Assembly (NCBI RefSeq): GCF_024054195.1
Contig: NZ_JAMXLB010000001.1
Location: 2,059,039-2,123,038, forward strand
Length of the DNA: 64,000 nt
Source of the DNA: Flavobacterium sp. NRK F7
GTDB lineage: Bacteria; Bacteroidota; Bacteroidia; Flavobacteriales; Flavobacteriaceae
Direction of reading: 5' to 3'
Shown: piece after piece, positions 9,529 through 18,544 of the stretch
How positions within the stretch are numbered: the first letter of the stretch is position 1
How the letters are laid out: each line of letters opens with the position of its first letter
The notes under the pieces: generated by a model
The model's database searches: none
Seen by the model: the letters and a program-made list of their open reading frames with translations, nothing else
Told to the model about the DNA's origin: nothing
Position numbers and translations under genes: made by a program

Positions 9529-10134
9529 ATGGAAGATTTTACAAATAAAACACTAAATATTTCAGCTTTACCTAAATTTGAGGAAACCCAATTACAACCT
9601 TTAGAAAAAAAGTACTTTTTTGTAATGTTGTTACAAAGAAGTTTATTTTATATAGTGTTATTAGGAGTGTTTTTGGTCGTTTATTTTATGAATGCTAAAG
9701 CCTCATTTTTAGAAGTAAAATTAGTCTATCTTTTAGGAGTTTGGAGTTTTTTAGTATGGTTTGGGATTCTCTATTTAAGAATAAGTTTTACCAAAAAAGG
9801 TTTTGCATTACGTGAGCATGATGTAATTTTTAAATCAGGTGTTGTAAGCGAAACTACAATTATAGTAACTAATAATAGAGTGCAACACGTAGCCTTACAT
9901 CAAGGATTGCTCTCTCGTTATTTTGGACTAGCTTCTATTGAATTATTTACAGCAGGAGGGAGTTCCAGTGATTTAAAAATCAATGGTTTGTTATTGGAAG
10001 ATGCTAAAAAAATAAAGGAAAGTGTTTCAGAAAAAATTATTGAAATAACAGAAGAATTCAAAGAAGAAACGACAACTAACGATTCTTTAATAAATGAAGA
10101 ATTGAAATTAGAAGTGGATAATGAAACAAAGTAA
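9529..10134 (+). CDS. Membrane PH-domain protein, YdbS-like
   Basis: 201 residues. Two transmembrane helices (about 28-80), then a bPH_2 domain with the conserved RISFTKKGFALREHDVIFKSGVVSETTIIVTNNRVQHV and the DUF304-type ending FTAGGSSSDLKINGL. YdbS/YdbT pairs are widespread membrane proteins of unclear function. Here the pair overlaps by 14 bases, so the two are co-translated and probably form one complex. It sits inside the menaquinone cluster without a known pathway role. Confidence 0.75.
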   Translation: MEDFTNKTLNISALPKFEETQLQPLEKKYFFVMLLQRSLFYIVLLGVFLVVYFMNAKASFLEVKLVYLLGVWSFLVWFGILYLRISFTKKGFALREHDVIFKSGVVSETTIIVTNNRVQHVALHQGLLSRYFGLASIELFTAGGSSSDLKINGLLLEDAKKIKESVSEKIIEITEEFKEETTTNDSLINEELKLEVDNETK

Positions 10135-11629
10135 TTTTGATTTTTCTAAACCCCAAAGGCAATCTTTAATAGGAGTTGTAGTCTTATTTGTAAATACGCT
10201 ACAAAAATCAGTACGTGCGTTATGGCCAATTATTCTGGTTTATTTGTTTCAAAATAAAGCAACAACTAGTTTGTTACAAATCTATTTGGGAATTTTTGGA
10301 GTTGTTTTTTGTATTACACTTATTGCTTTTCTACGTTATTGGTTTTTTCAATTTTATATCGATTACACTAAAAAAGAGTTCGTTATTGAAAACGGTATTT
10401 TCAATAAGACAAAAACATCTATCCCTTTTCATAAAATCCAAAAAGTCACAATTGATCAAAGTTTGATTCAAAGAATTTTTAAAGTCTATAAACTAGAATT
10501 AGACACAGCAGGAAGTGATAAAAAAGAAGCCTCAATTAAAGCCATTTCTTCAGAAATGGCTTTGGAGTTAAAAAGTAGTTTAGTTCAAAATGACCTTAAT
10601 AAAACGTTAGTAGAAGAAAGCCAATACCAAGAAGCTAGTTCTCCTAAATCGTCCTTTATTACTATTTCAATTACAAGTTTGTTAAAAATAGGAATAACAG
10701 CCAATTACCTAACTAGTTTTGCATATCTTATTTTGGTTTTTTCTACTATTTCTGAAAATTTAAAGCAAATCGGTAGAGAAGATGTAATAGAAAACAACAT
10801 GAACCAATTAGAAAAACTACCAATTTCAAGTTTACTTTTTGGTGTTTTATTTTTCATTATAACTGCTGTGCTACTGCTAAATTTAATACTTACCGTAGTA
10901 AAATATTTTAATTTTAATATTCGAAAGGACGGTAAATCATTTGTATTAAACTATGGTTTACTAAACATCAAAAACACCATAATTAGTCCTGAAAAAGTAC
11001 AAATTGTAAAATGGACGCAAAACTTTTTTCAAAAGAAATTAAACGTCAATACGATTGAAATTTTTCAAGCGTCTAGTGAAATGAAAAGAGCTAATGCTAA
11101 AGATAAAACTAAAATTCCAGGTTGTAACTGGAATGAAAAAGAACAAATAATTGCTTTGTTATTGGATAAAAAACCATCTTTTGAAAAGATTTTGTATCCC
11201 AATATTAGAAAATTAATTATTGGGATGTTCTTTTTTGTATTGTTACCTGTTTTAATAGGTTTTGGAATCAATGAAATGGCTCATCGATTTTCTCAAAATA
11301 CGATAATTGTTATCATTCTTTTGTATATTTTTTTTATGGGAGTTATTTTGCTTTTTTCCTATAAAAATTATCGCTTATTTATAAGTGATGATTTTATTAT
11401 GAAGCAAAGTGGTGCTTGGGATATTGATCACGAAATAATTGAGCCATATAAAATTCAAGCCGTTAAAACGCATCAATTTTTTTGGCAAAAACGGACCGAT
11501 ATTGGCTCAGTAGTTTTATATACTGCTGGCGGAAGAATTTCTTTTTCGACTACAAATTATACCGCTATAAAAAAAGAGGTAAATGTTTGGTTGTATAAAG
11601 TAGAAACTTCAAAACGAAACTGGATGTAA
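10121..11629 (+). CDS. Membrane protein with two or three PH domains, YdbT-like
   Basis: 502 residues. Three pairs of transmembrane helices (about 25-85, 190-265, 365-425) alternate with bPH_2 units: DYTKKEFVIENGIFNKTKTSIPFHKIQKVTID, then FVLNYGLLNIKNTIISPEKVQIVKW, then FIMKQSGAWDIDHEIIEPYKIQAV. This is the YdbT arrangement. The start overlaps the YdbS-like gene by 14 bases. Its function is not established in any species known to me. Confidence 0.75.
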   Translation: MKQSNFDFSKPQRQSLIGVVVLFVNTLQKSVRALWPIILVYLFQNKATTSLLQIYLGIFGVVFCITLIAFLRYWFFQFYIDYTKKEFVIENGIFNKTKTSIPFHKIQKVTIDQSLIQRIFKVYKLELDTAGSDKKEASIKAISSEMALELKSSLVQNDLNKTLVEESQYQEASSPKSSFITISITSLLKIGITANYLTSFAYLILVFSTISENLKQIGREDVIENNMNQLEKLPISSLLFGVLFFIITAVLLLNLILTVVKYFNFNIRKDGKSFVLNYGLLNIKNTIISPEKVQIVKWTQNFFQKKLNVNTIEIFQASSEMKRANAKDKTKIPGCNWNEKEQIIALLLDKKPSFEKILYPNIRKLIIGMFFFVLLPVLIGFGINEMAHRFSQNTIIVIILLYIFFMGVILLFSYKNYRLFISDDFIMKQSGAWDIDHEIIEPYKIQAVKTHQFFWQKRTDIGSVVLYTAGGRISFSTTNYTAIKKEVNVWLYKVETSKRNWM

Positions 11630-11642
11630 TTCAAACTATAAT

Positions 11643-12026
11643 ATGATACTAATTGCAAAATATAGCATTTTTATTTTCGCTTTGTTTTTAATTTACGCAG
11701 CGTATTTAATGTTTTTTAAGCCTTATAAAACAAAGGAAATAATAGGCAAAGCAGGAAGTACGTATCTGATTAATTATGGTGAACTAGGCATACGATTTCT
11801 CATCGGAATTGCCTTTGTGTGGGTTTCAGTAATTAGTAAGTATCCGTTTTATTTTAAAATTATCGGTTATTTTTTAATGGTTTCTGCTTTAGCATTGATG
11901 GCTTTACCCATTCAAAAACACAATCAATTTTCTAAAAAAGCAGCAGCAATTTTACAGCCTATTCATTTAAAAGTATGTGCTTTGTTTTCTGTTTTATTTG
12001 GAATACTATTATTAACAGCATTTTAA
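11643..12026 (+). CDS. Small four-helix membrane protein of unknown function
   Basis: 127 residues, about four hydrophobic segments, no recognisable catalytic motif. It starts 13 bases after ydbT and ends 13 bases before menA, so it is almost certainly in the same transcript. Residues 22-60 (MFFKPYKTKEIIGKAGSTYLINYGELGIRFLIG) form the most polar stretch. The position suggests an accessory to the membrane prenylation step or to the PH-domain pair; this is inference only. Confidence 0.6.
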   Translation: MILIAKYSIFIFALFLIYAAYLMFFKPYKTKEIIGKAGSTYLINYGELGIRFLIGIAFVWVSVISKYPFYFKIIGYFLMVSALALMALPIQKHNQFSKKAAAILQPIHLKVCALFSVLFGILLLTAF

Positions 12027-12039
12027 AATTTATTTAAAT

Positions 12040-12930
12040 ATGAAACATTGGATTCAGGCAGCTCGTTTAAGAACTTTACCCTTATCGTTATCTGGAATTA
12101 TTGTTGGTAGTGCCTATGCTTATTTTCAAGGCTTTGCAAATTACACGATTCTAACACTTGCTTTTTTTACAACATTAGGACTTCAAATTCTATCCAACTA
12201 TGCGAATGATTATGGAGATGGTGTAAAAGGTACCGATGAAAATAGGATAGGAGAAAAGCGTATGGTAGCTGCCGGAGTTATTTCAGCTAAACAAATGAAA
12301 AGTGCAGTTATAAGTTTAGCTATATTGACATTAGTTTTAGCATTATCTTTAATATATGTAGCTTTTGGAAAAGAAAACTTTGTTTTAAGTATGATTTTTA
12401 TTCTTCTAGGAATTAGTGCAATAGTAGCGGCTATAAAATATACAGTAGGAAGTAATGCTTATGGATATAATGGGTTAGGAGATCTATTTGTTTTTATCTT
12501 TTTTGGTTTTGTTTCGGTACTTGGTTCTAATTTTTTATTTACCAAAATGATAGATTGGAAATTGTTTTTACCAGCAACTTCTATTGGTTTGTTAAGTGTA
12601 GCCGTATTGAATTTAAACAATATGCGAGACATTGAAAATGATAAAAAAGCGGGAAAAATGACTTTGGTAGTTAAAATGGGGTTAGCTAATGCCAAAAAAT
12701 ATCATAATGTAGTATTGGTAATTGCTTCCATCAGTTTTATGATTTTTAACCTACTAACAAAAACCTCTTTAATCCCGATTTTATTGGTAAATATTTCAAT
12801 TATAATGCATATTAATAAAGTCAATAAAGCTAAATCTTATGAAGACTTCGATCCTGAATTAAAAAAAGTAGCTTTAAGTACATTTGCTTTAAGTGTATTA
12901 TTTTGGTTAACTTTAGTTTTTTTAAAATAG
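12040..12930 (+). CDS. menA: 1,4-dihydroxy-2-naphthoate polyprenyltransferase
   Basis: 296 residues, UbiA-superfamily integral membrane enzyme that attaches the prenyl tail to dihydroxynaphthoate. The first aspartate-rich motif is NYANDYGDGVKGTDE (near residue 58) and the second is NNMRDIENDKKAGKMT (near residue 190), both typical of MenA. Eight to nine hydrophobic segments follow the N-terminal WIQAARLRTLPLSLSGI, also characteristic. It sits between menB and menC in one strand run. Confidence 0.93.
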   Translation: MKHWIQAARLRTLPLSLSGIIVGSAYAYFQGFANYTILTLAFFTTLGLQILSNYANDYGDGVKGTDENRIGEKRMVAAGVISAKQMKSAVISLAILTLVLALSLIYVAFGKENFVLSMIFILLGISAIVAAIKYTVGSNAYGYNGLGDLFVFIFFGFVSVLGSNFLFTKMIDWKLFLPATSIGLLSVAVLNLNNMRDIENDKKAGKMTLVVKMGLANAKKYHNVVLVIASISFMIFNLLTKTSLIPILLVNISIIMHINKVNKAKSYEDFDPELKKVALSTFALSVLFWLTLVFLK

Positions 12931-12957
12931 TTTCAAAACAACGCAATCTAAAATAAC

Positions 12958-13635
12958 ATGAAAATAACATTTTACGGACACGCTTGCTTAGGAATAGAAG
13001 TTAATGAGGTTTCAATCCTAGTAGATCCATTTATTACAGGTAACCCAAAAGCGTCACACATTAATATTGATACTTTAAAAGCTGATTTTATTTTACTAAC
13101 GCATGCGCATCAAGATCATGTTTTAGATGTTGAAGCTATTGCAAAGCGTACAGACGCAGTAATTGTTTCTAATTATGAAATTGCGACCTATTATGGCAAT
13201 AAAGGTTTTTCCTATCATCCAATGAATCATGGTGGGAGTTGGGATTTTGAATTCGGAACGGTTAAATACGTAAACGCATTGCACACTTCTTCTTTTCCAG
13301 ATGGAACTTATGGTGGACAACCTGGAGGATTTGTAATTGAAGGTGAAAGAAAAAATATCTATATTGCTGGTGATACTGCTTTAATAATGGATATGAAATT
13401 AATTCCGATGCGTACGCAGTTGGATTTAGCTATACTTCCAATAGGAAGTAATTTTACAATGGATGTTGAAGATGCTATTATTGCTTCCGATTTTGTACAA
13501 TGTGATAAAATTTTAGGTTATCATTTTGATACTTTCGGATATATCGAAATCGATCATGATGATGCAAAGCGCAAGTTTTTCGATAAAAATAAAGATTTGA
13601 TGCTGTTAGAAATTGGAGAATCAATTGAACTTTAA
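12958..13635 (+). CDS. Metal-dependent hydrolase, metallo-beta-lactamase fold (UPF0173-like)
   Basis: 225 residues. The metal site THAHQDH (His49, His51, Asp53, His54) and downstream AGDTALIMDMK and LGYHFDTFG match the UPF0173/YtkL-type hydrolases. It lies between menA and menC, 28 bases after menA. The family has no assigned substrate, and a role in quinone synthesis is suggested only by location. Confidence 0.85.
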   Translation: MKITFYGHACLGIEVNEVSILVDPFITGNPKASHINIDTLKADFILLTHAHQDHVLDVEAIAKRTDAVIVSNYEIATYYGNKGFSYHPMNHGGSWDFEFGTVKYVNALHTSSFPDGTYGGQPGGFVIEGERKNIYIAGDTALIMDMKLIPMRTQLDLAILPIGSNFTMDVEDAIIASDFVQCDKILGYHFDTFGYIEIDHDDAKRKFFDKNKDLMLLEIGESIEL

Positions 13636-13644
13636 AAAACAATG

Positions 13645-13686
13645 TCAATATCAATATCAATGTCAATGTCAATAACAATGTCAACA
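13645..13686 (+). repeat. Hexamer tandem repeat between the hydrolase gene and menC
   Basis: Seven imperfect copies of TCAATA/TCAATG stand end to end in the 93-base gap before menC. The unit length is a multiple of three but no gene reads across it. Copy number may vary between strains. It may also act as an untranslated spacer that weakens menC translation. Confidence 0.75.
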
Positions 13687-13728
13687 TTAAATTTATTATA
13701 AACATTGAGTTTGATAGTGTAATTCAAT

Positions 13729-14772
13729 ATGAAAGCAATCTATAAAAAGCATATACTTACTTTTAAGAGACCCAGCGGTACGTCTCGAGGTGTTTTAACA
13801 GAAAAAGAGACTTGGTTTCTTATTTTGAAGGAAAACGATAGAATAGGCATAGGTGAATGTGGTATACTCAGAACACTTTCCATAGACGATCGACCCGATT
13901 ATGAAGAAAAATTGCAATGGGTTTGTGAAAACATCCATTTGGGGAAAGATCAATTATGGGATGCTTTAATCGAATTTCCTTCCATCCAATTTGGAGTAGA
14001 AATGGCTTTTTTGTCTCTAGCTTCCAAAACACCGTTTGAATTATTTCCTTCTGAATTTACTTTGGGGTTAAAAAAAATGGAAATTAATGGCTTGGTTTGG
14101 ATGGGAGAAGAAGCCTTTATGAAAACCCAAATTGAAGAAAAATTAACACAAGGCTTTCGTTGTATAAAACTAAAAATTGGTGCTATCGACTTTCAAAAAG
14201 AACTCGGGTTATTAGCTTTTATTCGAAACCATTTTGATGAAAAAACGGTTGAAATTAGAGTAGATGCGAACGGTGCTTTTGCTTTAAATGAAGCTTTAGA
14301 TAAGTTGAATCAATTAGCTGAATATAAATTACATAGTATTGAGCAACCTATTGCAAAAAATAATACTGACACTATGTCAGAACTCTGTAAAAAAGCGCCT
14401 TTAGACATTGCTCTAGATGAAGAGTTAATAGGCGTATTTGGGAAGGCTGCAAAAACGAATTTACTAAAAAAAATCCAACCCCAATATATTATTTTAAAGC
14501 CGAGTTTAATTGGCGGCTTCAAAGGTACTTTAGAATGGATTGCGATTGCAGAACAATTGAATATTCAATGGTGGATTACCTCAGCATTAGAAAGTAATAT
14601 AGGTTTAAATGCGATTACACAATTTACCTATACTTTACAAAACCCGTTACCACAAGGATTAGGTACAGGTGGTTTGTATACCAATAACTTCGATTGTCCT
14701 TTAGAAATTATTCAAGGAAGTATTTATTATAATGTTGATAAGAATTGGCAACTCAATGGAATACTATCATAA
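13729..14772 (+). CDS. menC: O-succinylbenzoate synthase (enolase superfamily)
   Basis: 347 residues. Dehydrates SHCHC to O-succinylbenzoate in menaquinone synthesis. The enolase-superfamily barrel shows the KLKIG lysine pair (residues near 147-151), metal ligands in RVDANGAF, EQPI and LDEEL, and the second lysine in ILKPSLIGGF. The ending GLGTGGLYTNNF is usual for MenC. Assignment over other muconate-lactonizing relatives is supported by menB and menA in the same strand run. The stop codon lies inside the terminator stem. Confidence 0.92.
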   Translation: MKAIYKKHILTFKRPSGTSRGVLTEKETWFLILKENDRIGIGECGILRTLSIDDRPDYEEKLQWVCENIHLGKDQLWDALIEFPSIQFGVEMAFLSLASKTPFELFPSEFTLGLKKMEINGLVWMGEEAFMKTQIEEKLTQGFRCIKLKIGAIDFQKELGLLAFIRNHFDEKTVEIRVDANGAFALNEALDKLNQLAEYKLHSIEQPIAKNNTDTMSELCKKAPLDIALDEELIGVFGKAAKTNLLKKIQPQYIILKPSLIGGFKGTLEWIAIAEQLNIQWWITSALESNIGLNAITQFTYTLQNPLPQGLGTGGLYTNNFDCPLEIIQGSIYYNVDKNWQLNGILS

Positions 14773-14804
14773 AAAGAGCCCGTAACTAGTTACGGGCTCT
14801 TTTT
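14771..14804. terminator. Bidirectional terminator between menC and the convergent lipoprotein gene
   Basis: A perfect 34-base palindrome: AAAAAGAGCCCGTAACT followed at once by its reverse complement. It gives T-rich tails on both strands and so can end the men cluster on the plus strand and the small lipoprotein gene on the minus strand. It overlaps the menC TAA. Confidence 0.9.
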
Positions 14805-14840
14805 AATTATTTCGCATTGTAATAGTTTATACTATTTTAT

Positions 14841-15077
14841 TTATTTGTTTTCTGTGTCGATGTCAACTTCTGTTTTTTTCTCTCCATCTTTAGTTGAAAA
14901 CTCAACACCATCATTACTGATACTTAATGAAGTTCCGTCATTTTCTTCCGGTTGTTTCTCTTTTTCGATTACAACGGTTTCCGTCTTTTCCACTACTTGT
15001 GGCTCTTCGTTTTGCTCTTTACAACTTACACTTGCTAAAATAACCAAGGAAGCTATAATTACTGTTACTTTTTTCAT
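14841..15077 (-). CDS. Small charged lipoprotein
   Basis: 78 residues. Lipobox SVSCK (Cys19) followed by a strongly acidic, low-complexity mature part rich in E, K, T and V, with no fold that can be recognised. Similar tiny lipoproteins are common in Flavobacteriaceae. It is convergent with menC and shares its terminator. Coding is supported by the clean signal and lipobox; function unknown. Confidence 0.7.
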   Translation of the reverse strand: MKKVTVIIASLVILASVSCKEQNEEPQVVEKTETVVIEKEKQPEENDGTSLSISNDGVEFSTKDGEKKTEVDIDTENK

Positions 15078-15230
15078 TACTATTTGTTTTTAAAATTATA
15101 AGTGCAAGATACCTTGGTTTTGGTTCTTAGCTCTTATTTCTTTTTTTTACATTGTTATATAATTCCCATTTTACTCGTATTGTTGATGTTAAGAAAACTT
15201 ATATGATTTAAAAGATTAATTAGAATAATG

Positions 15231-15238
15231 TATTTTTG
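15231..15238 (+). promoter_or_regulatory. Candidate -7 box for miaE
   Basis: TATTTTTG fits TAnnTTTG and lies 18 bases before the miaE ATG at 15257, giving a leader of roughly 13 bases. This also argues against the TTG start at 15236, which lies in the box. Confidence 0.45.
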
Positions 15239-15256
15239 TACTCCAAATACAAAACC

Positions 15257-15838
15257 ATGTTTCGATTAAAATTACCAACCGACCCAAGATGGGCTAATAT
15301 TGCTGAAGGAAATCTTGAAGAGATTCTTACGGATCATGCTTGGTGCGAACAAAAAGCAGCTTCTAATGCGATTATGTTGATTACTATGTTACCCGAATTT
15401 ACTGAAATTACAACAGAACTGACCAAAATTGCTAAAGAGGAATTGGATCATTTTGAACAAGTTCACGAAATTATAAAGGCAAGAGGTTGGGTTTTAGGTC
15501 GGGAACGAAAAGACAGTTATGTAAACGATTTGTTTAAATTTATGAAACCAGGCAATCGCAAACATATCATAGTGGAGCGTATGCTTTTTGCAGCCATGAT
15601 TGAAGCCAGAAGTTGCGAGCGATTTAAAGTTTTATCTGAAAACATTAAAGACCAAGAATTAGCCACTTTTTACAGGGAATTAATGATTTCTGAAGCCAAT
15701 CATTATACGGCATTTTTACAATTTGCACACGATTTAGCAGAAAATGGCTACGATGTAAAAAAACGTTGGGAAGAATGGTTGGAACACGAAGCGAAAGTAA
15801 TTGCCAGTTACGGAACAGGTGAAGCAATACATGGGTAG
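15257..15838 (+). CDS. miaE: tRNA-(ms2io6A)-hydroxylase
   Basis: 193 residues. Ferritin-like di-iron monooxygenase that hydroxylates the isopentenyl group of ms2i6A37 in tRNAs. Two iron-binding sets are visible: EEILTDHAWCEQKAA with EELDHFEQVHEI, and EARSCERFKVL with SEANHYTAFLQFA. The length matches the bacterial MiaE family. Start taken at the ATG giving MFRLKLPTDPRW. Monocistronic; convergent with the glycosyltransferase gene. Confidence 0.9.
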   Translation: MFRLKLPTDPRWANIAEGNLEEILTDHAWCEQKAASNAIMLITMLPEFTEITTELTKIAKEELDHFEQVHEIIKARGWVLGRERKDSYVNDLFKFMKPGNRKHIIVERMLFAAMIEARSCERFKVLSENIKDQELATFYRELMISEANHYTAFLQFAHDLAENGYDVKKRWEEWLEHEAKVIASYGTGEAIHG

Positions 15839-15898
15839 TTTTTAACTAACGGTTCTCAGTTTACAGTTTTTAACGTAGCTTTCACCAACAACTAATCC

Positions 15899-17131
15899 CT
15901 AATTCCCATTCTTCAATGCAATCCATTTACTCATATATTTGGTGCTTTGCAAAGTTTGATGTTGGAATACTTGACCTAAAAAATTCTGAAGGCGATGTTG
16001 TTTCAGATGTTGATTTAAGTGATTGACTTTGGTAATAAATTCGGTTTCAAATAAAGCTTTTGTAAATCTTTGGTTAATAATTGCAATTCCATTGGATTGT
16101 GCTTGGTTCCAAAAAAACTCATTATGATATAGGTCAATGGCTTTCTGTACAAACTCCTCTTCGGTTTGGGTAATGTATCCATTCCAGTTCAAATTACCAG
16201 GCATTCCTTCTGCGCCCACAGATGTAGTTACATTGGGTAAACCCAATTGCATGCTTTCTAATAATTTTCCTTTTAAACCCGCTCCATATGGAATAGGGGC
16301 CAATAATACTTTTGCCGTATTAAAAACATTTTTTACACTTTCTGCACGTCCTTTTATTAAAAATCCTTCTTTTTCGTGATGCAATTGTTTGGCTTTTTCA
16401 GTTGTATACGAACCGTAAACATGCAATTCAGCTTCAGGAAGGGCTTTTTTAATCGATTTCCAGTATTTTTTGAGTTGGAGCACTGTTTGCCAATTCGGTT
16501 CGTGTAAAAAGTTGCCTATGCTTATAAAATGACTTCTTTCAGAAAATGGAGGTATTTCATTTGTAAAGTTTTCTGAAATGGGTTCCACCAAAAATGGCAA
16601 ATACTTCAAAATAGATGAATTGACTTGAAAGGTTTCAGTAAGTAACTCCATTTCGTATTCGGAAATAATTAAATTCAAATCACAACGATGCATCGCTGCA
16701 AATTCTCTTTTAAAAATATCTGAGAGGTAATCTTCAAAAACCAATTCCCTGTTTTGTTTGTATGCTGTTTCTCTGGCTTTTCTTAAAAAGTGTACATCTT
16801 CTGTATCTAAAATTCGCAAAGCATCAGGACATTGTTCGGCTACTCTCCAACCGTATTGTTCTTCCATCATAAAGCGATCAAAAAGGACAATAGAAGGTTG
16901 TAAAGTTTGGATTAAAGTATCAAAACTATCTTGATTCAATTCAATCGAATAACAATCAATATGTTGCGATTCTAATGGGAAACTAAACTCTGATTTTTTT
17001 GCAGAAGATAAAAAACTGATGTTATAATTGTCTTTTTGAAATAAGGCAATGAGTTCTAACATTCGACTTCCTGCAGCAGTTGAATTCGGTTCGGGCCAAA
17101 CGGTTCCTATGATGACAAGATGTTTTTGCAT
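15899..17131 (-). CDS. Glycosyltransferase, GT4-like
   Basis: 410 residues with a GT-B arrangement. The N-terminal domain starts HLVIIGTVWPEPNSTAAGSRMLELIALF and the C-terminal domain has HFISIGNFLHEPNWQTVLQLKKYW, AELHVYGSYTTEKAKQL and AKVLLAPIPYGAGLKGKLLESMQLGLPNVTTSVGAEGM. The last stretch is the nucleotide-sugar binding E-x7-E region of family 4 enzymes. Donor and acceptor are unknown and no polysaccharide cluster surrounds it. Likely cytoplasmic or peripheral at the inner membrane. Confidence 0.82.
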   Translation of the reverse strand: MQKHLVIIGTVWPEPNSTAAGSRMLELIALFQKDNYNISFLSSAKKSEFSFPLESQHIDCYSIELNQDSFDTLIQTLQPSIVLFDRFMMEEQYGWRVAEQCPDALRILDTEDVHFLRKARETAYKQNRELVFEDYLSDIFKREFAAMHRCDLNLIISEYEMELLTETFQVNSSILKYLPFLVEPISENFTNEIPPFSERSHFISIGNFLHEPNWQTVLQLKKYWKSIKKALPEAELHVYGSYTTEKAKQLHHEKEGFLIKGRAESVKNVFNTAKVLLAPIPYGAGLKGKLLESMQLGLPNVTTSVGAEGMPGNLNWNGYITQTEEEFVQKAIDLYHNEFFWNQAQSNGIAIINQRFTKALFETEFITKVNHLNQHLKQHRLQNFLGQVFQHQTLQSTKYMSKWIALKNGN

Positions 17132-17240
17132 AAGGCAAATTTAAAATTTAGAACGTAGAATTTAGAAGGAAATGAATATTTTTTTGTGATTCGTAATTCG
17201 TAATTGATAATTCGTAATTTTGGAACTATAATTTATTTCC

Positions 17241-17753
17241 ATGTCATTTTTTACCTATTGTCCGAATTGCAAATCCACGCATTTTACTTTTGAAAACAAT
17301 TTTAGATTTCAATGTCACGCTTGTGATTTTGTTTATTATCATAATATTGCTGCTGCAGTTGCTGTTATTTTTACATTTGAAGACTCGGTTTTGTTTACGA
17401 TTCGAAATGTGGATCCGGATAAAGGCAAACTTGATTTACCAGGTGGTTTTATCGATCCTAAGGAAACTGCAGAAGAAGCGGCTTGTAGAGAAATTAAAGA
17501 AGAATTAGGAATTACAGTAGCACCAAACGATTTAAAATACATTACCACGTCACCCAACGATTATTTGTATAAGAATGTACCGTATCGCACGATGGATATC
17601 TTTTACGAATGTCCCTTAGTTTCCAAAACGGTTTCTGTCACTGCTAAAGACGAAATCCAAGACTTAATTTGGATCAATAGAAAACAAATTGACTTAGAAA
17701 AAATTGCTTTTACTTCTATTCGAAAGGTGATTGAAATGCATTACAAAAAGTAA
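17241..17753 (+). CDS. NUDIX hydrolase with N-terminal zinc ribbon
   Basis: 170 residues. Residues 6-27 hold CPNC and CHAC, a zinc ribbon like that in NudC-type and related enzymes. The Nudix box is complete: GGFIDPKETAEEAACREIKEELGI (G-x5-E-x7-REUxEExGU). It should hydrolyse a nucleoside diphosphate-linked substrate; which one cannot be told. Upstream, TAATTTTG at 17215-17222 fits the -7 consensus. The gene abuts the convergent membrane gene with no space. Confidence 0.88.
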   Translation: MSFFTYCPNCKSTHFTFENNFRFQCHACDFVYYHNIAAAVAVIFTFEDSVLFTIRNVDPDKGKLDLPGGFIDPKETAEEAACREIKEELGITVAPNDLKYITTSPNDYLYKNVPYRTMDIFYECPLVSKTVSVTAKDEIQDLIWINRKQIDLEKIAFTSIRKVIEMHYKK

Positions 17754-18536
17754 TTATTTGTATAAGGGAATAATTTTACGTTCCAAAAATAATCTTTCAT
17801 AGTCTTTTACTTGAAACTTTTGCATGGTTTCTATTTCGTCTTCATCAATACCAAATAATATAGCACCCGAAACTTCATATTCTCTGATACTATCTAGTTT
17901 AATACTAATTTTTTTATTCTCGTTTTCTTTTAGGCTAACGATATAAGTTATTTCTGTATCAGTATCTTTTAAATATAGGCTAGTATAGTAATAAATAGAA
18001 TCTATTTCCTTTAATTCCATTTTTGCAATGAGAGAATCTTTAGCTTGTGAAATTTGAATTTCTAAATTAGAAGATTGATGAACTATACCATATTGTTTGG
18101 GTAATGAAGTTGCAATAAAAGCAAAGGAACAAAGATATATAATTGCAGGTTTTGTTGTTTTGGGTAAAAGGATAATGGTTTTTGTTGGGTTAAACCAATA
18201 CCAATAGGAGAGTGGTACTATGGCTAATGCATATAAATCGGTATAATCAACGGTTCTATTTATTCCAATACCAATACTTTGAAACCATTGTAATAAAGGT
18301 TCAATTCCTTCCCATTTCCAAGTGATAAAAAGTAAAACTGAGACGACATAATTCAATTTCACTTTTTTGGGAAATACTAAACTTATAAAATAAGGGAATG
18401 CAAACAAACCCGCAACATCAGACAATTTGCCTGTAATAGCATTATGAAAAGTTGCTTTTAGAAAAAAATCATTAAGGAGTAAAATTCCTACAGCAAGTAA
18501 AAAGAAAAAGCGGAAATGTTGTTTGTTAACATCCAT
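17754..18536 (-). CDS. Membrane protein of unknown function
   Basis: 260 residues. Five or so hydrophobic segments in the first 140 residues (LLAVGILLLNDFFLK, AGLFAFPYFISLVF, YVVSVLLFITW, LYALAIVPLSYWYWF, IIYLCSFAFIATSL), then a soluble C-terminal domain. The conserved-looking stretch is NAITGKLSDVAGLFAFPYF. Separated by eight bases from the upstream SRPBCC gene, so co-transcribed. I do not recognise the family. Confidence 0.65.
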   Translation of the reverse strand: MDVNKQHFRFFFLLAVGILLLNDFFLKATFHNAITGKLSDVAGLFAFPYFISLVFPKKVKLNYVVSVLLFITWKWEGIEPLLQWFQSIGIGINRTVDYTDLYALAIVPLSYWYWFNPTKTIILLPKTTKPAIIYLCSFAFIATSLPKQYGIVHQSSNLEIQISQAKDSLIAKMELKEIDSIYYYTSLYLKDTDTEITYIVSLKENENKKISIKLDSIREYEVSGAILFGIDEDEIETMQKFQVKDYERLFLERKIIPLYK

Positions 18537-18544
18537 TATAAAAT

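Noticed and set aside
17184..17222. Short repeats of ATTCGTAATT before the NUDIX gene
   Set aside because: Three imperfect A/T-rich copies in 40 bases; too short to call more than simple sequence, and the last copy is part of a -7 box.
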